Of a stretch of 64,000 bases of DNA, positions 1-13,760 are shown in pieces. Under the pieces are notes generated by a model. That model was given only the letters and a program-made list of their open reading frames with translations, ran no database searches and had not been told where the DNA came from. The stretch comes from Dolomedes plantarius (Eukaryota; Arthropoda; Arachnida; Araneae; Dolomedidae): positions 112,196,968 to 112,260,967 of the forward strand of contig OU015491.1 of the NCBI GenBank assembly GCA_907164885.2. Reading direction: 5' to 3'. The position numbers and the translations under genes were made by a program. Numbering within the stretch: position 1 is the first letter of the stretch; each line of letters begins with the position of its first letter.

Positions 1-119
1 ATTGCTTCTGTCACCTTATTTTATTTTCTCTTTTTCAGTGTAACCTGATTAAGTCATCCTTATTATGTTGCACTCCACCTTCATCTTACCAATGCATCGC
101 CCTTATTCGTCCCACAGAA

Positions 120-448
120 AACCTACACCAAGTCCAAAGGACCTATGTCCTCGAATCCCAGGTCCTTGGCGAAGGGTAGTAAGCAGCTTCATTTTAAGAT
201 GAGGTACCACTAGGGCTGAAGTCTGACTTGACCTCGAAGAACATCGGTCCCGTAATGTTGAACGACCGTAAGTGACGAGACCGGAACACTTGACCCCCGC
301 ATCTCCAGAGGTAAAACTGAGAGCTTGGAGGACATTGTAGCCCCACCCTATTGTACGTGCCCCGGCCACCAGCAAAGAGCATCGAAAGAGGAACTTTCAA
401 ATCACTGACCCGCTGCTCCTACTAACTGGGTCACCGTGCCCTTGACGA
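120..448 (-). mobile_element. tRNA-derived SINE (minus strand)
   Basis: Read on the minus strand, the head near 440-370 looks like a tRNA: an A-box-like stretch (gacccagttagtaggagc) followed by a B-box-like stretch (ctttcgatgc). The body matches the SINE at 9867-10175, including the shared string acctctggagatgcggg around 300-320. No tRNA cloverleaf is preserved, so this is a SINE and not a tRNA gene. The two copies differ clearly, so it is old. The tail boundary is approximate. Confidence 0.6.
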
Positions 449-2415
449 ATTATGTATTCTGAAAAGTAAATGAAAAAAAATTTAAGAATCCCAAATAAAA
501 TTGCAACCAATAAAGATATAATTTGACAAGTAACAGAATAAACTGAAATATAAGTGGTTTGTAAGTATAGGTATTTCAGCGAATTAATATGAATGGTTTA
601 ATTGATCTCATTTATTCTCTTAGCAGAGGATCTTGACTTCGTACCAGGGAAACCTTTATAAATAGTAAAATTAAAATTTGACTAGTTGTTTGGTGTTTTT
701 TAGGGAGTCTCTGGAATGATAATACAAACTGATGAAAATTTTCATCTAATGGAAGGATATGCAAAATCAAAGTGTCTGTTTGGATTCCAAGTATGTTTTA
801 TATAACTTACGTAAGAGAACTAGCCCAAATGCACTCTTAAACAAAACATGATATTATAAATTAATAAATTGAAGAAGAAAATGGAAAATCCCTTTATTGG
901 TAGACGAGTGTGCATAACATTTTGTTGTAGGTTTTGCAGATATTACGAAATAGCATTTCGACGAAAGTTCTTAATATAGGAATAAAATTCGGATATAGTG
1001 CAACAAAGCACAAATGGATTTATAACTCATATAATAATTTCTAAAGAAAACTTAATCATGTTCATGTAGCGAGCCAGTCAAAATGTTAAAAGCCCGATAA
1101 GACGTCCAATTTACAGAAATACAGGTATCGATCTCCCCGTACGTGCGGTTTTTAATTTCATTGAGTGAAGTATTGCGAACATATAGTTATCTTTTATTTA
1201 TATGCTTTTCGAAATATAGCTACGGACTTTATATTTCTGATTGATGTTAGCAAAAATATTGAATTTTGCATCGAGGGAATCCAATAGGTCTTTTGAGATT
1301 TGCCCAACTGATATAAGTATAAAGCTATTTTATCTTTGTTTTGAATTTTCTTTACGCTTCAAACAGGATTTGATAAAGAAATCATGCAAAACAGCACGCG
1401 ATAACGCTGCGTAGAAAAAAAATACCTGCTTTCCATATAAATATAAAAATTTCAGAGTTCTAAAAAGGGAGAAAATAAAACGAAAAAAAAAGATATTGTC
1501 TCGAAGGGAAAAAAATGCGCTTACATGTTTCTCGACGAAAAATTCTTTCGGCTGTTATATGCATAAAAACCTGTGCAATGTAATAGAATTTAAACGCTTT
1601 CTCTTGGATGCAGTTCATAAAATATTCATAAATTTAAATTACTAAATTTCTATTTCTAAAATCTTCGAGCCTCTTTTATTCTTCATTGATGCTTTATAAT
1701 CTATGTACAGCAGTTTTCTTCTACATGTTTAAGCTCATTTAAATAATTATATGTAATCATGAAACAATTACGATGTTTGAATACTTCTCGCCATATAATA
1801 CGAAATTCAATTTTAACGTTTATTGTATATTAAACTAACTGTTAAATATTGTTATAATAAATTTAATCATGAGTGATCTATAAAACTAAAACTGTTTATA
1901 CTGCAATATATGTTTAACGCGGAGCTTGAAAATTTTAATTAATCTCTTTATATCCTTACTTACTTATTTTCTTTCTGTTTACAATCTTTAATGCAAAATT
2001 GCAATTTTTGAGATATTCCCATAAAAATATATAACAAGTAAATAATTGATGCGTATGCTAAAATTATTCATGAACACACGAATAAATATTTAAAATAACC
2101 TAATGGGTCCGTAAATACTAAATTAAAAATAATGAATATTATAAAAGTATGTAAAAATTGCTTGTATAGTAATACGTTATTATTTTCTGCAGTAGTATTT
2201 CCTTGCTGTCAAACTCTTTCACCACCAATTCATTAATATGTTCTCCGCCGTCAAAGGGGCATTAAGTGCTTTCCCATACGCCATGCAGAAATAAGGCCTT
2301 CAAAAAAATTTTTTTTTTGGTGCCTAGGATTTTAGAACTGATTTTAGCTATTTTTGTTGGCGCTAAATCTAAATATGAAATCAGTTTTTCTCAATCAGCT
2401 CTAATTTTTTAGATA
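449..2415. other. AT-rich non-coding stretch
   Basis: No open frame of note, RNA gene or repeat termini seen. Very AT-rich with many short A and T runs. Confidence 0.5.
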
Positions 2416-2850
2416 CTGTAAAACCTCATTTATCCGGACTAACTGGGACCAAAGGCAGTCCGGATAATACGGGTAATATGGGTAATGAGCAATACAATAT
2501 CCTTAACTAAGAATACTTACTTTTTTTGGTAACAAAATTACATATTATTGTTTACAAGACATTAAAAAATATATAAAAAAACTTTTCACATAATTTCTTA
2601 ACAAAGAATTGGTAAGTCTAGTGAAGCTTTTTTAAACTCAACAAAAAACATTTTATTACCATAATTTATTGTACAATTTATGCAGGAACTGTACATTGAA
2701 TCAAACTAAAACAAGAATACTTGGCGTACTTGTATTTACGTTCTTCCTATCAACGTTAAAAATTATTATCTAATGGGAAAATAAAATAAAAATAATGTTT
2801 ACAAATCTGATCCGGATTATCCGGAGATCCAGATCAACGAGGTTTTACTG
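2416..2850. mobile_element. pogo/Tigger-like MITE
   Basis: A 435-bp non-coding element bounded by TA dinucleotides. The left end reads ctgtaaaacctcatttatcc; the right end, reversed, reads cagtaaaacctcgttgatc. The subterminal motif tccggataat occurs near both ends. Terminal inverted repeats of this type with a TA duplication are typical of MITEs mobilised by pogo/Tigger transposases of the Tc1/mariner superfamily. No coding capacity remains. Confidence 0.75.
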
Positions 2851-2852
2851 TA

Positions 2853-3666
2853 CATTCAGAGTTTAAAAAGGGACTGTTTCAAAATACATTCCAGAATGTC
2901 ACGGAAAAGGAGTTTCCGAAGTGTTCAGTGACTAGTTGGTTTCATCGATGGTTTTTCCTCTTCCTTGCTCTTTGTAATTAGATATGTACTACTGCAATAT
3001 TCTCTATGATATTTTTATCTTCCTTTAACATATTTTAAAATTTAATAAAAATAAAAAATTCCGTGTTTAGTTTTTTTTTTATTTGATCCATGGATTTAAC
3101 TTAAAATAGTGGGACGTATATTTCACTAAAATGTTATATCTTAGAAATTTGAGCTCCTAGGCAAAAACAAATGCCATATTTAAATTCAGGGCATCAAATC
3201 CATATGGAATCAGCTCCAAATACCCCGTAATCAAAACCACTGATTTCCTGTGAATAGATAGTGAATATTGAAAATGGTTCATTGCACTTAGAAAATACAA
3301 AAATAAACTTCTTTTAAAAAATAAAATTAAAAATAAAGCATGACCTAACGGTCACGTGACATTCGCTATGAGCCTTGTGCATCACCAGTGGTGTCAGATA
3401 CAAATGAAAGAAAATTAATGTATTTTTGTGAAACAAGTCCCACATAAAAGACCTCACGTATCTTGCATTTTGTTGGCACCGTTTTGCTGTTTTTATGACC
3501 TTTTCTCCTCCCTTTCCCATTTTTATGTTTTCATAACATCTTACACATATGTTTCTTTTATTTTCATTTTGAGACGTTCTTTCTTGGATTTCTATTAGCA
3601 TATACTTTTCTTTGACCACATCATTTTCTTTTTTATGGATGAGTATGTCTAACATATATGCTGCCA
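2853..3666. other. No gene recognised
   Basis: AT-rich sequence. A 117-codon minus-strand frame at 3314-3667 holds a few Cys and many Lys residues, but I cannot match it to a family and do not call it. Confidence 0.4.
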
Positions 3667-3668
3667 TA

Positions 3669-4500
3669 CACTATCAGGCAAAAGTATCCGAACACCTACC
3701 TAAAGAAGTAGATCTGGCATGTGACGTAATTTGATGCGTAGCCAAAAGTTATAAAAGTGTTGGTAGTGGTTTGTCGGGTCATATTTACGCGTTTGTGAGA
3801 CAATGAGTAAGTCAATGGAGCTTAGGGACTTTGATCGTGGCATTATAGTGGGATGCCACCTTTGTGGGAAATCAGTTCGTGAAATTTTGGACATTCTACA
3901 GAAACAAAAATCCACTGTGAGTGTGAGCGCTTCTTACGTGACTGCATTGTGTCGACTGTTAAGTTTGGTGGTGGCAGCATCATGGTGGGGGGTGGTGTTT
4001 TTCATGGTTTGGCCTGGGTTCCTTAGTTCCTGTGGTTGGAAACATGAACTCTGAGATGTATGTGGACATTCTGGACAATGCTGCTCTCCCAACTCTACGG
4101 CAATATTTCGCGGAAGGCCCAGTTCTCTTCCAGAAGAATAACTGCTCAATTCACACATCGAGACTTGCGCAGGCATGGTTTGACGAAATTTGTGTTCAAA
4201 AACTGGACTAGCCTTCTCAGAGCCCCGATCTAAATCCCATTGAACACATTTGGGACGAATTAGAGCGCAGATTACGTAGCCAGCCAAATCCACCGTCCTC
4301 ACTGCCAGAATTCACTTCAGCTGTGATGGACGCCTGGATGTCAATTCCTATGGACATCTATCAAAACCTGGTGGAAAGTCTCTCCAGATGTGTGCAAGCT
4401 GTCATCGATGCAAAAGGAGGACCAAAATCATGTTAATATAGGCCTCAGGACACTCCGAGTCCGTACCACTGGGCGTTCAGATTATTTTGGCCATATAGTG
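3669..4500 (+). mobile_element. Deleted Tc1-like transposon
   Basis: An 832-bp element with degenerate inverted ends: left cactatcaggcaaaagtatc, right (reversed) cactatatggccaaaataat. TA flanks the left end; the right flank is no longer TA. It carries a transposase remnant with its middle missing, so it is about half the usual 1.3-1.6 kb and cannot be autonomous. Confidence 0.75.
3803..4436 (+). pseudogene. Tc1-like transposase, internally deleted
   Basis: The first 40 or so codons (start MSKSMELRDFDRG) match the N-terminal helix-turn-helix of Tc1 transposases. A deletion near 3930-3960 then removes the rest of the DNA-binding region and the part with the first catalytic Asp. The remainder continues in other frames with the C-terminal half of the DDE domain. 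The second catalytic site reads FQKNNCSIHTS where the family has Asp, so Asp has become Asn. SPDLNPIEHIWDELERRL supplies the final Glu block. There are frameshifts and an in-frame stop near 4210. The stop at 4436 gives the family's normal C-terminus. Non-functional; its only likely role was as a substrate for another Tc1 transposase. Confidence 0.8.
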
Positions 4501-5736
4501 AATGACACACCGGTGATGCAAGCAGCACACAACTAAAAATTCAATGTATATCATCACTGTGTCACATGGCAGCGTAGGTGTATATAAAACCCTCACCTAA
4601 GCTCGAATCTTGAAGAAAGAACTCAGGCAGTTGCATTTTGAATGGTTGACGCAACAGTATCTGAGCTACGCAGAAAAGAAGGCAGCTGGTCGAAGTTTTC
4701 GCTCGTGACAATAGATGTAGCAAAGAGTGATTTACGAAGCCTATTAGCAAGTCCTCATTTCCTCGAGGTAGGATAAACCATCAAGGAAAATTGAAACAAG
4801 TGACAGAAAAAGCTTAGTGCTTCGTTTAAGAGGAAACTAGTGAAAGTTAAAGAGTAGGTGATAGATTCTAATTTAACTTTAGGTAGTTAAATGGTAATAA
4901 TAGAACTATATTTGTACACAAGGAAGAATTTTCTGTATTTCACTTCCTTATTTTTATTTGAATGCGCAATTTAAGCACAAGCAAGCCTTAGCTTGTTATT
5001 GTATAATATTTATACTTTCTTACTTCTACATCTTCACTATCTTCATGTCAGTTAGGTTGAAGCAGCTCTTTGATAATTCTTCACAAGTTTGATTCATTTA
5101 TAAGGATAAACTAAATATATTTCAAATTGAGAAAAATACATTGTATATATTTTTGCAATTTGTAGAATATTGCATATTAATACATGTTTCCGGTGTGTCG
5201 GCACCGATGTCGCGTTGTTTTCTATCTATATAAGAAAATACACACAAAAACTGGATTTAAACAAAATAGTAACAATGGATTGGGAGTCACATAGTCCAGC
5301 CAAAATATCTCTAAAAGAATTCTCTCCAGTACAGAAAACAAGATTTGCTCCAATTTTTCTCTCTCCGTCAGGCACACAACGAAATAATTAAGAAGTGCAA
5401 AGTGGAATCATTTCAAATAAGCTTCGGTGAGAATATGGTCTATTCTATCCCTGGAAGCAATTGTAGCAACATTTCTAGAGAACTTTCAGAGAAATGTAAG
5501 GTAATTCGGCTCCTGTTGAAAATGATAAAATTGTCGATCTGCACTACCGAATTTTCAGGATTCGTGTCATTTTTCTTGAGTATCTCTTTTAGTGTTACTC
5601 AAACCTTTAAAGAATGGGAACTATGGCAAGGTAACGGAACCCAATTTTGATGAGAGTTTAACAGTATCATCGGATACTCCATAAGCATTTAAGTCTCAAT
5701 GGGCTGGAACTAATTGCAAAGTGATATCTTTGTCCT
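4501..5736. other. No gene recognised
   Basis: Moderately AT-rich. Two overlapping plus-strand frames at 5170-5650 lack any family signature. The minus strand just above this stretch carries the RNase H remnant, and decayed LINE sequence may extend into it. Confidence 0.35.
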
Positions 5737-6096
5737 TTAATATAAAGAGAAGGTCCCCGATTTCTTTAATGAAACGGAAGTAGTCATTTCTCTTGAACTA
5801 AGACATTGAAGAGCTGGCAGGGAATATGTAAGAATACAAATCGGTATGTCTTTCAAATTGAGGCAATGTACCAAGTCCGCATTTAGGGTAAGTAGTTCGG
5901 CACAGAGGCTAGGACATGGAGATGAAAAAACAAGAGATGTATCACTTAGTTCTATAAAATAACCAGCACCCGTCCTGGAGTTGACATAATCAACTGAATC
6001 ATCATTAACAACCTCGTACTGATTACGATAGTCAGTGTTTAATGTATTCAGTGTAGCTTGGCTCAAGAGACAAAGGTTCTTTTTTTTGTGATCCAT
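5737..6096 (-). pseudogene. LINE RNase H domain remnant
   Basis: A 119-codon frame that resembles the RNase H domain at the C-terminus of arthropod non-LTR retrotransposon pol proteins. A segment before the domain (TLNTLNTDYRNQYEVVNDDS) aligns in pattern with the usual lead-in to the first catalytic Asp. NSRTGAGYFIE follows, as in the family, and a block resembling the second strand-helix (LCAELLTLNADL) contains the expected Glu. LSSREMTTSVS is near the position of the third acidic site. The polypurine-tract and tail regions are not recognisable and no reverse transcriptase is preserved next to it. An old 5'-truncated fragment; the clade is not assignable. Confidence 0.5.
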
Positions 6097-6317
6097 CAGA
6101 AATGCGAAAAGTTACCTTTCACTTCAACGGTAATAATGGTGATTTAGGAAATGCCACTGGAAAAGCCAAAAGCACATTGGAAGAAGTGTGAACTTTTATT
6201 TAAATTGAGTTTGAATTGGAGCATTTGGAGCTGTATATTAGTAAAAATGTTTTTGGGTAAAACTGTTAATAAACTATTCTTTGCCCAATAATAACCCCAA
6301 TAATAATCCGGAACATT

Positions 6318-7101
6318 TTAAGGGGACAGTGGACTTTCAAAATTGTGAAATTTGTCCGAAAATTCGATTTTTTTATTTTCTTGAATTGTGAAACTACGGA
6401 CGAGTAGGATTGTGTTGCAAAAATAATTTTCAATTTATGTGATTACTTTCTAAGTTATAGGCATTTGTATTTAATTTAGATTTTATGTGGTTACTAATAG
6501 CAATAACTTTAAATGTGTTTTTATAAAAATAAAAATTTTCATGTCATACGAATATTCAAACTGCTCCAGGCACATTTCTAATTATCGTATTGCCTTGAAA
6601 TTTCAGTTTTATATATTTAACTGTATATCAAATAAATATTATTGAAAATAATTGTTGAATAATTGAAAAAATAATTGAAATTTCAATAAAATAATTGAAA
6701 ATAATTGAAAATGCTTCGTAGCCCAGAATTTCTAAATTTTATGCTTGAAAAGATGATTTAGAGGTATTTTACGTAATAAATAGGGTGTTTTCACTATTAT
6801 TATTTTTTTGTCTTTATATTTGTAATGAATGCTTAAAATAAGCAATAAGTTTAATGTTTAGTTCTATAATGTATCCTGTAAATAAAATTTTCCATATTAT
6901 ATGCAAAAGAAATCCGCATGGAAATTTTTAATTTGGCCAATTTCTGATATAATTAATAATTCATAATTCATAAATTATTAATATTTCATAATTAAATTTT
7001 AACCAAGTTTACTTATCTATGGTACTAATCAGATATTCAAATTTCAAGCAAATCCATTGAAAGCAAAAAAAGTTAGGTTTGAAGGTCCACTGTCCCCTTA
7101 A
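6318..7101. mobile_element. TTAA-flanked MITE (piggyBac type)
   Basis: A 784-bp non-coding element starting TTAAggggacagtggact and ending in the matching inverted sequence gtccactgtccccTTAA. Terminal inverted repeats are about 20 bp with one mismatch, and the TTAA target duplication is exact, as for piggyBac-mobilised elements. The interior is AT-rich with short tandem aaataattgaaa units near 6640-6715. No coding sequence remains. Confidence 0.7.
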
Positions 7102-7263
7102 ACAACTGCCAACAACTGCCACATTCTTCCTGATGGAAGGTATGGATTTTACTGCACAATTAATGGAAGAAAAATAAAAATCCTTTCAATATTTTGCTCT
7201 AAATGTTTTCGCAACTTATAAAATACTAATAATTCATTTAGTTTTTTTTGTGATAAAGGTCTT

Positions 7264-7320
7264 ATTATGTAAAGACCTTTACAGTACACTTAGAATGTAC
7301 TGTAAAGGTCTTTACATAAT
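7264..7320. repeat. Perfect 25-bp inverted repeat
   Basis: Arms 7264-7288 and 7296-7320 are exact reverse complements, separated by the 7-base loop cttagaa. The loop with its flank (cagtacacttagaatgta) recurs as a direct copy about 50 bp downstream at 7339-7358. Confidence 0.95.
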
Positions 7321-7358
7321 AGAGGTCTGAGCCAGTAAACAGTACACTTAGAATGTAA

Positions 7359-8265
7359 TTCTGTTTAATAGCTATCAAAAATAAAACAGTTGTAGAATAG
7401 TATTCAATGTCTAGTAAGAAATCCCTTTTTAAACTATATTATATAAAATAAATCTGATTAATTTTTGTTTTTAGTTTGAAAAAAAAATTGATAGTGATAT
7501 TATTTTATAATGTTAAAAAAAGGTATGCAACACTTATTAATTAATTAAGATAGTTAATTAATATAAATATATACAATAGTATAATATACAATAGTTAATT
7601 AATGTAAACATAATGTACAATAATAAATCATAATCATCTTATTATATTTATTTTTTAATATATTTTATAATTTTTTTCAAAAATAAAGTATATTAATTCT
7701 AAAATATGATAAAATATCTAAAGAATCAGAACATCAATCCTGTCACTGATATTGTTAATCAGAGCTGGATGGTAAAATATAATACGGGACGCTAAGGTGA
7801 GACTCCATTGCATCTTATATTAACGTGTGAAAAATTCTTCTTTAATGAAATACAGTTAAATATATTTTATTTTTTGAAAAATCAGCAAGAAAATCGTTTT
7901 GATAAACATGAGATCAGGAAGTAAATACGCGAGGTAGACAGCCACTGCTGCAGAAAAGCCGAATCTGGGTCTGTGTTGCATCATCAAAAACCTAGAAAAG
8001 ATACTTATTACATCGGGTAGATGAAAACTGAAATAGAACCCATATATTTTGCTCCACTTCATGAATGTAGAAATACATTTTGAAACTGATGACACCAAAC
8101 TCTGAAAAAATATAGAAAAATGAGAAATAAGCACCATGTTTCTTTAAAAGGTAAAATTACATCCCAGATTCTGCATTAACTTTACAGACAAATAATTTTC
8201 TATAATTTAATTAAAGACATTAAGAAATTTATCAGAGTGTGAATTTACAAAGTAAAATTTAAAAC
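7359..8265. other. No gene recognised
   Basis: AT-rich. A minus-strand frame at 7856-8137 is hydrophobic, but I see no family motif or convincing splice sites. Confidence 0.4.
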
Positions 8266-8465
<200 letters not shown>

Positions 8466-8683
8466 TTAAAATAAGTGTAAAACAGAAAACTAGTGGAATG
8501 CCAATCCAGGGAAACTACATCCAAATCCTGAAACTGAAGTTTCGAATGGCTGGGGGGAGTTGTGATGAAAATTCCGCTGGGGGGGATATGATAGAAATAT
8601 ATGAAATACTAATGTAGTGCAGCATGGCGCCTGATGGTATTTTAATTGAGTTCAGTTATTTAATTTATTATTTCTAACTTTTG

Positions 8684-9866
<1,183 letters not shown>

Positions 9867-10175
9867 GGGGGTTCGATGGCTCAGTTGGTAAGGGCATCGG
9901 GCCAGTGTTCTGAACGTCTCTGGTTCGATGCCCATCTATTCAAATCCATCGGCGTGTACACTAATGGCTGGTGCACATAAAATCCATCGTAGCTGCAAAG
10001 TCCTCCAAGTTCTTAAATTTACCTCTGGAGGTGCGGGGTCAAGTATACAGGTTTCGTCCCTTGACTCGGTTCTAAATTACGGGACCAGCTTGGAGGGGGT
10101 AGTACTGGCCACTTATACGGTGCCCCCTTAAATAAATAGCAAGCAGTCACGGCTGCAAGTGTAATGGATTAAGTT
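9867..10175 (+). mobile_element. tRNA-derived SINE
   Basis: The head has an A-box (tggctcagttggtaagggc) and a B-box (ggttcgatgcc) with tRNA-like spacing, but no full cloverleaf. The body contains acctctggaggtgcggggtc and ends near ccccttaaataaatag. The same body occurs reversed at 120-448. Transcription would be by RNA polymerase III from the internal boxes; retrotransposition would depend on a LINE in trans. The 3' boundary is approximate. Confidence 0.75.
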
Positions 10176-11687
10176 CAAAAATTGCCGTAAGTAACAACAT
10201 ATTTGTAATAATAAACATTCACATGGAAAATTCATTATTTTCAAGAATAAATGTACACTTCAGAAGTAAAAATTTCAGTGACACTAATAGAGAGCTAAGA
10301 GAAAATGTGAATAATAATTTAGGTTGTGATAAAATAAATATGAACTTTAATTATTAGAATAAAAAATAGTACGAGCAGAACTTGTTAGTAACGGCTATGA
10401 CCCATAACATATTAAAAACATAGCTTATTGTGAATTTTATAACATTTAAGTCTGTTTTTCCTTTCTTTCCTATCTCGCTTTAACTGTTTAGAAATGCCAC
10501 ATACTGACTCCAATCAGAAGTGAAGAAAAAATTTTGTTCGCTGTGTAAATGTAGATCGAGTAGGTTCCGTGGAATGTGTTGGTCTTGTGTAAATTGCTCA
10601 AATCAGAAGTTCTCTTTCTTTTGAAAATTTGAGCATGTTCAAAGAAGAAAAACACTTTAGTAGATTTTTGGCTTGAATTTCTATTTTAACCAGTCATAGA
10701 CAATGTATAAAACTATTAAAGATCAGCTTATTTTTAAGAAAATTTGCTGTATTTTAAAACTATTTAATAAATTTATATCAATTGTACGCATTATAAAAAC
10801 TTACGTAGAAGAATAAAATAGGTATATTAGGTTAAACAGAATTCTACACATCTTCCTCTTATATAAAGCCATATCTTCGTCGAAAGATTCTCCCTCAAAA
10901 ACCTTTTTTATAGGACTACAATCTAATGGATACAAATGGGTTTGAGAACTACTATTTCGAGAAGAGGTTTTTAAAGAAAATATAATAAACGATCTAAATA
11001 TCTCTAGTTTTAAAGCTACTCTTAGATTTGAATTCAAATTTAGGATTTTACTAACTTTTTTAGCTTAATATTAACTCTTGAAAAAGCTTAAAAAACTTAT
11101 CTGTCTGGAACTTGGATACTTTTATCATTCTGATCAGTGGGATTCTGGGACTGTGATACGATTTCAATGATTGAAAAATAGTACATTATATTTTTATGGT
11201 TACAGATATCAAACTATAGTATTATCTCCTTTTTAGCCACCGACAAGGCTTCATCGTATTTAAAAGCTTTTTAAGGAAGCTTGTTAAAAGTCGCATATCA
11301 CGTGTAAAATCAGTTCTCTGCATATAACAAAACTGCACTTAACAAATTAGAAACCATGAAAAACATCCATCTATCTACCAGATTATCTGTTGAAGACGAG
11401 GCAAAATCGTTGTATCGACAGGTATTAATCTAAATTTACAGCAGTTTTTGGTATTAGATATTTAATTTTTGAGTCATTAGATAAGTAGCCTGTTAGGGAC
11501 ACTGCTTCTAATTTTAATCTCGACCACTTCAACCTCGTAACAGATATGCAGTTAGGGGATAAGTATAATTTGAAAAATGACGTTTACTTTTTTTGAAAAT
11601 ATATTGTGGATTTAAATCAAATGTCCTTGCTTGTTTATTTAGCCATTTCCATTTATGAATATTTACGAGAAAGATTGTAACATTATA
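10176..11687. other. No gene recognised
   Basis: AT-rich sequence. A 78-codon minus-strand frame at 10801-11037 shows no family motif. Confidence 0.45.
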
Positions 11688-13220
11688 CACGGCTCAAAAC
11701 AATTAGGGGAGCACATGGTTTTAACGAAATTACCCAAATACTTACACCGATAAGTAACATAAAATAAATCATCCATAATTTAAAGCCTAGCAGGAAACAG
11801 AAGAAGAAAACTTCATATGCAACTCAAAGTTTATGACGTCAAAAACCAGAAAAAGAACATAAGGGTGGAAATCGGGATGTTGCAGAAACGTCTGTTTCAC
11901 TGCCTTAACTGTGAAATTCGATTGCTCAGTTATTCTTTTTGAGAAAAGGTGACTTGAAAATGTCTCAACAACGTGATTTACCATAATACGTGGCATGGCG
12001 TATTATAGGCAGACTTGAATCCGGGAAAACACAACATAGTGTCGCGGACACTATTGGAGCCGCCAGAAGTGTCGTTGCAAGGCTGTGGAATCGATTCCAA
12101 GAAACAGGGAATGTTAGACGTCGATCAGGGCAAGGTCGGCCACGCGCCACTACAGCAACTGATGACCGGTATATACTGTTAACATCTCGTCGAAACAGAA
12201 CAGACAATGCTACTCAGCTGCAAAGACAGTTGCTCTTGGCAACAGGACGAAGGGTGTCCAGCCAAACAGTACGTAATAAGCTTCATCAGGGAGGTCTCTA
12301 TGCAATGGTCTGCATTCCGTTGACCTCACGCAACCGTGCGGCCCGAAGAAGATGGGCTGCTGAACATCGAGATTGGGAGCAACATGATTGGAGCCAAGTG
12401 CTGTTTACAGACGAGTCCCGATTCAGTCTGGAGTGTGACACCCTACGTGTTTTGGCATGCAGGGAAATAACCCCACATTCGTTCGTGAAAGGTCACAATA
12501 CAGACGATCTGGTTTTATGGTATAGGGTGGAATCAGCATAGGTGGACGTACGGACCTGCATATCATTCGGAATGGTATTTTGACGGCCAGAAGGTATGCA
12601 GACAAGATACTGAGACCAAATGTCATACCTTACGCTGCAGCCATTGGATATTCCTTTGTTTTCCAGCATGATAATGCCAGGCCGCATACAGCTCGTGTTG
12701 TGGGGAACATGCTTGAAGCTGAAACAATACAGCGTATGGAATGGCCAGCGTGCTCTCTTGACCTGAATCCAATCGAGCATTTTTGGGACATGCTCGGATG
12801 ACGCATTGCTGCGAGACCAAGGCCTCCTTTTACTCTCCGAAACTTGGAGATTGCACTTCTTGAGGAGTGGAACATTATTCCTCAAAGTCTTATCGATAAC
12901 ATCATCGCATCCATGGAAAACAGGTGTGCAGCAGTCTTAGCTGTTCGAGGAGACCACACGCCATATTAAAAATCTTGCATAATTTCTAAACAATACTTTT
13001 TTTATCGTTTAGACGTAACCAAATTGTTGCCCTAAATCATCTTTTCATGTTTTTTCCATATTTTCAAAGAATTAAAGCTTAATTGCAATTTTTTTACGTC
13101 TTTTTTTTTTTCTGTATTGCGCATTGGTACGCATGTACTATCCATTTTATGACAATACGTGGCTGTCTCGCACGGTTTTATTAACTTCTTTGCTTGCTCC
13201 CCTAATTTTTTTGAACAGTG
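11688..13220 (+). mobile_element. Full-length Tc1-like transposon, disabled
   Basis: A 1,533-bp element bounded by TA on both sides. The left end is cacggctcaaaacaattagg and the right end, reversed, is cactgttcaaaaaaattagg. The inverted repeats extend into ggggagca. Size and layout are those of a standard Tc1 element with one intronless transposase gene in the middle. The gene is broken, so the copy is dead but could be cross-mobilised. Confidence 0.9.
11960..12969 (+). pseudogene. Tc1-like DD34E transposase, broken
   Basis: The start is the first ATG (MSQQRDLP), followed at codon 9 by a TAA; the frame then stays open for about 180 codons. The N-terminal paired helix-turn-helix regions lie in RIIGRLESGKTQHSVADTIG and the RRRSGQGRPRAT hook-like basic linker. 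The first catalytic Asp is in VLFTDESRFSL. A frameshift near 12440-12540 moves the C-terminal half to another frame, which carries the second Asp (FQHDNARPHTA) and the final Glu (DLNPIEHFWDMLG). A TGA follows that block at 12799. The normal C-terminus (RGDHTPY, then TAA at 12967-12969) is intact. All three acidic residues survive, so inactivation is by two stops and at least one frameshift. Confidence 0.92.
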
Positions 13221-13254
13221 TACAATGTAACTAAATGAAAAAAAGATCAGTGTC

Positions 13255-13760
13255 ATGTCTCAGTAAAGAAACTAATACTGTTAAAAGAGAAATTAGGGAA
13301 GATGTTTATAACATAATTATCTGATAGTCTGTTGATGACGGGTCAAAATCATTTTATTTCTGGTTTTAAATCTAATGTAATTGTCTGGAAGTTATGGTGT
13401 TAAACAATGAATTTTTATAATGCCGGTAAATCAGATTGTTTAGGAGAGAGATGTCGATTTCAACTCCCTGTGACCAAAATACATTTACGGAAAGTAAAAT
13501 AGCAAAACAACACTTCATCAAAATTACATCTGGATTTAAAAATTATCTTTGCTTGTTTATTTTGTTTCTGCCCTTAATGAAGATTTACGATAAAGTTTAT
13601 AACACTATGCATATCATGTAAATAAAAAAAAAACCCGGAAAAGAATAATTTCGTATCTCAATAAATAAACAAAGTAAAACTCTTAAAAGCGAAATCAGGA
13701 AAAATGTTTATAGTCTTACTTTCTGGTAAGCTGTTGATGACGAACAGAGAAGAGATCATT
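13255..13760. repeat. Imperfect tandem repeat, spacing about 400 bp
   Basis: Sequence from about 13255 (tctcagtaaagaaact, then a gaaattagggaa block and ctgttgatgacg) recurs from about 13659 with the same order of blocks (tctcaataaataaac, gaaatcaggaaa, ctgttgatgacg). The second unit runs into conserved core A at 13810. Not coding. Confidence 0.6.

Noticed and set aside
3314..3667. Minus-strand frame of 117 codons with Cys and Lys residues
   Set aside because: It vaguely resembles a transposase Cys-rich tail, but Cys spacing is irregular and nothing upstream supports a gene.
7856..8137. Hydrophobic minus-strand frame, considered as a receptor exon
   Set aside because: No family motif and no consistent splice sites; AT-rich DNA often yields such frames.
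9867..9930. Possible tRNA gene
   Set aside because: A and B boxes are present but no acceptor or anticodon stems form, and the sequence continues into a repeated body; it is a SINE head. The same applies to the heads near 430, 18.7, 24.2 and 60.5 kb.
10801..11037. 78-codon minus-strand frame
   Set aside because: No recognisable domain or splice context.
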